DNA of 54,677 nt from Bacteroidales bacterium. GTDB lineage: Bacteria > Bacteroidota > Bacteroidia > Bacteroidales > UBA932. Below are positions 51,563 to 54,677 of this stretch, in pieces (within the stretch, counting starts at the first letter, position 1; every line of letters starts with the position of its first letter). The notes beneath the pieces were generated by a model. That model saw only the letters and a program-made list of their open reading frames with translations, searched no databases and was not told where the DNA came from. Location: contig JAFZXU010000002.1 of NCBI GenBank assembly GCA_017616655.1, forward strand, positions 1 to 54,677, written 5' to 3'. Both the position numbers and the translations under genes were made by a program.

Positions 51563-52939
51563 TTATTGTTTGTTATTGCTGTTCATTATTGACTGGTGCT
51601 TCGACATGCGACTGAAAATCAGGTATCCGATAATTGCTGCCGACGCTGAAGTGATGAGGATTGCAACCTTGCCCGTGTTGACCAGGGCTGCATCGTGGAA
51701 TGCCAGGTTGTCGATGAAGATCGACATCGTGAAGCCGATTCCGGCAAGTACGCCCATGGCAAGGATCTGTATCCAGTTGACGCCGGCAGGCAGGGCCGCA
51801 AGCTTGCATTTGACCGAGAGCAGGCTGAAGAGGTAGATGCCCACGGGCTTGCCGACCAGCAGGCCGAAGAAGATACCCAGCGCCAGTCCGGAGACTCCGG
51901 GAGCCGAGAAATCCATCTGCAGCAGCACTGCGGCGTTGGCCAGCGCGAAGACCGGCATGATGAAGAAGTTGACTATCGGCTGGAGATTCGACTCGAACTT
52001 GTGCATCAGAGGCTCGACAGCATCGAGGTACTCCGACATCTCGTGGACGATATGCATCTCCTCATCATTTGCAAGGCTTTCCACCTCTATGTCAGAAACA
52101 CGGAGGAGCTCATCCCTCAGATACTTCATCTTCGTACCGAAATCCAGTACGTTGATCTTTGTCTTGTAAGGAACGCTGATTGCGAGCAGGACACCCGCGA
52201 TGGTGGCGTGCACTCCCGACTGGTAGATGTAATACCACAGGAAGATGCCGCCTATGACATACACCCACTTGTTGCGCACTCCGAACCTTCCGAGGAGATA
52301 GAGCAGCAGGAAGATGCCAAGGCCGATGAGCAGGAAGGAGAGATGGATTGCGTGGGTGGGATAGAATATGGCAAGCACGATGATTGAGCCAAGGTCGTCG
52401 ACGATCGCGATTGCGGTAAGAAGCACCTTGATGCCTATCGGGGCCTTGCTGCCTAGGATTGCCAGTATGCCGACCGCAAAGGCGATATCGGTTGCCATAG
52501 GGACTCCCCATCCGTGAGCCGTAGCGGGATTGCCTCCGTTGAAGATGGTAAAAATCAGGGCCGGAAAGACCATTCCGCCCAGTGCGGCGAAGATGGGCAG
52601 CACGGAACGCTTAATCGAAGAGAGCCTTCCGACGCACATCTCACGCTTTATCTCGAGACCTACGGTAAAGAAGAAGATGGCCATCAGGGCATCGTTGACC
52701 CAGTCGAGCAGCGACATCTTGAGGCTGAACGAGCCGAATTCAATTCCGCCTTCGTAATGCCAGATGTCCAGCACCGGCTGAAGAGCCGGAACGTTTGCGA
52801 ATATCAGCGCAATCACCGTGCAGATGAGCAGCAGTATGCCGCCCGCCGACTCGCTCTTGAAAAATTTCCTGGTGTATCTTGCAGCCCAGCTGTTATTCTT
52901 CCTGGTCTCTTCGATTGTAGGTTCGGTATCAGGTTTCAT
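51563..52939 (-). CDS. nhaA: Na+/H+ antiporter NhaA
   Basis: 458 residues with about eleven or twelve membrane helices. The ion-binding Asp pair is in AIAIVDDLGSIIVLA; MATDIAFAVGILAILG, FFTVGLEIKREM and SGVHATIAGVLLAISVP are typical NhaA parts. It exports sodium in exchange for protons. A longer cytoplasmic insert (LGTKMKYLRDELL...DNDEEMHIVHEMSEYLDAVEPL region) is the Bacteroidetes form. It is 12 bases upstream of the FKBP gene. Confidence 0.95.
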   Translation of the reverse strand: MKPDTEPTIEETRKNNSWAARYTRKFFKSESAGGILLLICTVIALIFANVPALQPVLDIWHYEGGIEFGSFSLKMSLLDWVNDALMAIFFFTVGLEIKREMCVGRLSSIKRSVLPIFAALGGMVFPALIFTIFNGGNPATAHGWGVPMATDIAFAVGILAILGSKAPIGIKVLLTAIAIVDDLGSIIVLAIFYPTHAIHLSFLLIGLGIFLLLYLLGRFGVRNKWVYVIGGIFLWYYIYQSGVHATIAGVLLAISVPYKTKINVLDFGTKMKYLRDELLRVSDIEVESLANDEEMHIVHEMSEYLDAVEPLMHKFESNLQPIVNFFIMPVFALANAAVLLQMDFSAPGVSGLALGIFFGLLVGKPVGIYLFSLLSVKCKLAALPAGVNWIQILAMGVLAGIGFTMSIFIDNLAFHDAALVNTGKVAILITSASAAIIGYLIFSRMSKHQSIMNSNNKQ

Positions 52940-53038
52940 AAATAGGATATATAGTTACAGTATATAATCCTGCAAATATACACATTATTTAGATTTAGTT
53001 AAAATCTGCTGATTGTAGTATCTGGCATATCTTACTCC

Positions 53039-53197
53039 AAGGTTTTCGCCGTAAGGGCGGATTGTCATGGTGTTTGGAAAACTGTGGCCGCCCTCGGCCA
53101 CATGAGAGGGAGGGGCCCACAAGCGTAGCGCAGTGGGAAGGATGGAGCGAAGCGGAAGTTTTCCAAATACCTTGACAGGAGCCCAGGCGAAAACCTT
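53039..53197. repeat. Palindromic repeat element (MITE/REP-like)
   Basis: About 160 bp with long imperfect inverted arms: AAGGTTTTCGCC (53039-53050) matches GGCGAAAACCTT (53186-53197), and further in, TGTCATGGTGTTTGGAAAACT matches AGTTTTCCAAATACCTTGACA. The centre holds a perfect hairpin GTGGCCG-CCCT-CGGCCAC (53084-53101) and a GC-rich block with CCCAC/GTGGG pairing and tandem GCGTAGCGCA and GGAGCGAAGCGG units. It has no coding capacity, and starts 5 bases beyond the recQ stop. Confidence 0.6.
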
Positions 53198-53202
53198 AAG
53201 GG

Positions 53203-54677
53203 CTAGTTGCCCATTTCGGAAAGGAACTTGATGCGGACGAGGCGGACCTCCTCCTCGGTATAATCGGGCCCGAGAGCCTTCAGCGCATCGGTCACCGAAT
53301 CAGAATCGGCCTCCTCCTTGAAATAGGAATAGATATCGTCCACCTTGTAATCGTCGATTACCTGATGGATATAATAATTGATATTCAGGCGGGTACCGGA
53401 GGAGATGATAGACTCGATATTCTCCAGGAGATCCTCCATATCCATATCTCGGGCGTCGGCTATATCCTCGAAAGGGATGCGTCGGTCGATGCTCGTGATG
53501 ATGAAGATGCGCTTCTCGCTCTTGTTCGGAGCCGACTTCATCACCCAGTCATCCGGACGGGAAATCTCATTCTCCTCGATATAGCGGGCGATGACCTTCA
53601 GGTACTCGTCGCCGAACTTCCGGGCCTTTCCCTCTCCCACCCCGGCGCATCGCGTAAGCTCCTCCATGGTAACGGGATACCTGATCGACATGTCGTCGAG
53701 CGAGGCGTCGCTGAAAATCACCCAGGCCGGGAGCCTGAGCCGCTTCGACTGGTCGTGGCGGATACTCTTCAGGATGGAGAGCAGCTCTTCGTCGCCTCCG
53801 CCTGAATTCTGGGGACGGACGTTCACCGCCGTATCATCGCTGTCGTCATCCTCGCCCTCGGCGAACTCGCGGTCCTCCGTCAGCATCAGGGGATGCGGGT
53901 TGGCATAGAAGAAAAGCCCCTCGCCGGTGACCGAGATCAGGCCGTAGCGCTCGATATCCTTCTCGAGCAGGTGAAGCACGAGCCCCTGCCTGATGACGGC
54001 GTCCCAGAATCGCGGGGTATGATCCTTTCCGATGCCGAAGAAGGGGCTGGAATCGTGATTGTAAGACTTTATGATAGAGTTGCTTACGCCTGCCAGTATA
54101 TTGGCCAGATGGTCCGACTTGAAATTCTCCTTGAGCGACATTATCAGCTCGATGACGCTGAGCATCTCCTCCTGGCCGTTGAACTGCTTTCTCGGGTGGA
54201 GGCAGTTGTCGCACATGCCGCAGTTGTCCTGCGGATAATCCTCTCCGAAATAGTTCAGGAGGATCTTCCTGCGGCACTGGTTCGACTCCGCATAGGCCAT
54301 AGTCTCGTTGAGCAGCAGCTTGCCTATCTCCTGCTCGGAGACCGGCTTGCCCTGCATGAACTTCTCGAGCTTCTGGATATCCTTGTAGCTGTAGAAGGCG
54401 ATGCACTGCCCCTCCTTTCCGTCGCGGCCTGCACGGCCCGTCTCCTGGTAGTACCCTTCGAGGCTCTTGGGGATGTCGTAGTGGATCACGAAACGCACGT
54501 CGGGCTTGTCGATGCCCATTCCGAAGGCGATTGTGGCCACAATCACGTCCACCTCCTCCATCAGGAAGGCATCCTGGTTGCGGGTGCGGGTTGCGGCATC
54601 CATTCCGGCGTGGTATGGCAGCGCCTTTATCCCGTTGAGATTCAGCAGTTCCGCCACCTCCTCCACCTTCTTGCGGC
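53203..54677 (-). CDS. recQ: ATP-dependent DNA helicase RecQ, 5' end outside the window
   Basis: The open frame covers at least 490 codons and runs off the end of the window, so the N-terminal helicase motifs including Walker A are missing. What is seen: the second RecA-like lobe (IVATIAFGMGIDKPDVRFVIHYDIPKSLEGYYQETGRAGRDG, motifs V and VI), the zinc-binding Cys set (CRRKILLNYFG, DNCGMCDNC), the RQC winged helix, and an HRDC domain (RLPAWVIFSDASLDDMS...ELTRCAGVGEGKARKFG). A further C-terminal helical part ends the protein. RecQ unwinds DNA in recombination and fork repair. Confidence 0.95.
   Translation of the reverse strand, partial: RKKVEEVAELLNLNGIKALPYHAGMDAATRTRNQDAFLMEEVDVIVATIAFGMGIDKPDVRFVIHYDIPKSLEGYYQETGRAGRDGKEGQCIAFYSYKDIQKLEKFMQGKPVSEQEIGKLLLNETMAYAESNQCRRKILLNYFGEDYPQDNCGMCDNCLHPRKQFNGQEEMLSVIELIMSLKENFKSDHLANILAGVSNSIIKSYNHDSSPFFGIGKDHTPRFWDAVIRQGLVLHLLEKDIERYGLISVTGEGLFFYANPHPLMLTEDREFAEGEDDDSDDTAVNVRPQNSGGGDEELLSILKSIRHDQSKRLRLPAWVIFSDASLDDMSIRYPVTMEELTRCAGVGEGKARKFGDEYLKVIARYIEENEISRPDDWVMKSAPNKSEKRIFIITSIDRRIPFEDIADARDMDMEDLLENIESIISSGTRLNINYYIHQVIDDYKVDDIYSYFKEEADSDSVTDALKALGPDYTEEEVRLVRIKFLSEMGN

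Noticed and set aside
1-54677. CRISPR array, rRNA or tRNA genes
   Set aside because: No regularly spaced direct repeats and no cloverleaf or rRNA-like conserved stretch were noticed while reading the sequence; a covariance-model scan would settle this.

Overview
The window is a chromosomal segment of a member of the Bacteroidota, most likely an uncultivated Bacteroidales. The evidence is the gene content (ExbB/ExbD/TonB clusters, lipoproteins, a Bacteroidetes-type division cluster), meso-DAP-type MurE, scarce Shine-Dalgarno sequences, and repeated use of the Bacteroidetes -7 promoter box TAnnTTTG. Core genes are GC-rich; two stretches (about 270-2360 and 24940-29700) are more AT-rich and carry mobile or accessory genes. 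The genus cannot be fixed from the sequence alone.

Layout. 1-165 is the 3' end of a delta-1-pyrroline-5-carboxylate dehydrogenase gene. An IS3-family element (271-1458) and two small related membrane-anchored proteins (1560-2344) separate it from a convergent gene for a 1081-residue flavo-iron-sulfur oxidoreductase that fuses five modules normally found on separate subunits; a porin gene lies upstream of that. 7031-22106 is a complete division and cell-wall (dcw) cluster: mraZ, rsmH, ftsL, ftsI, murE, mraY, murD, ftsW, murG, murC, ftsQ, ftsA, ftsZ, without ddl. It runs on in the same direction into gltX, rpiB and truB. 

24940-29700 is an accessory region that starts at an altered truB 3' end. 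It holds a small orphan gene, overlapping or frameshifted minus-strand ORFs, a four-gene minus-strand operon (an N-formylglutamate amidohydrolase-like protein plus three unknown proteins) behind a hairpin-rich leader, and a HigB/HigA-type toxin-antitoxin pair whose toxin is split by a -1 frame change at a TTTTTTG heptamer.

From 29740 on, housekeeping genes return: an HtrA protease, a monofunctional peptidoglycan glycosyltransferase, a secreted phosphodiester glycosidase, queA, dprA, a TatD nuclease and asparaginase; an ExbB-(4TM)-ExbD-ExbD proton-channel operon; alkaline phosphatase, asnS, udk, a TonB-like protein and a secreted cyanophycinase. A minus-strand block follows: DUF486 protein, CtpA-like protease, dCMP deaminase, acyl-CoA ligase, ABC exporter, FKBP isomerase, NhaA and a partial recQ. 

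The most noteworthy items are the five-module oxidoreductase near P5C dehydrogenase, the frame-split toxin with an operator-like palindrome on its promoter, the unknown four-gene operon with its structured leader, a hairpin plus T-run sitting on the dprA start codon, FtsA with a long charged helix between two membrane-targeting-like motifs, and a palindromic repeat element downstream of recQ.
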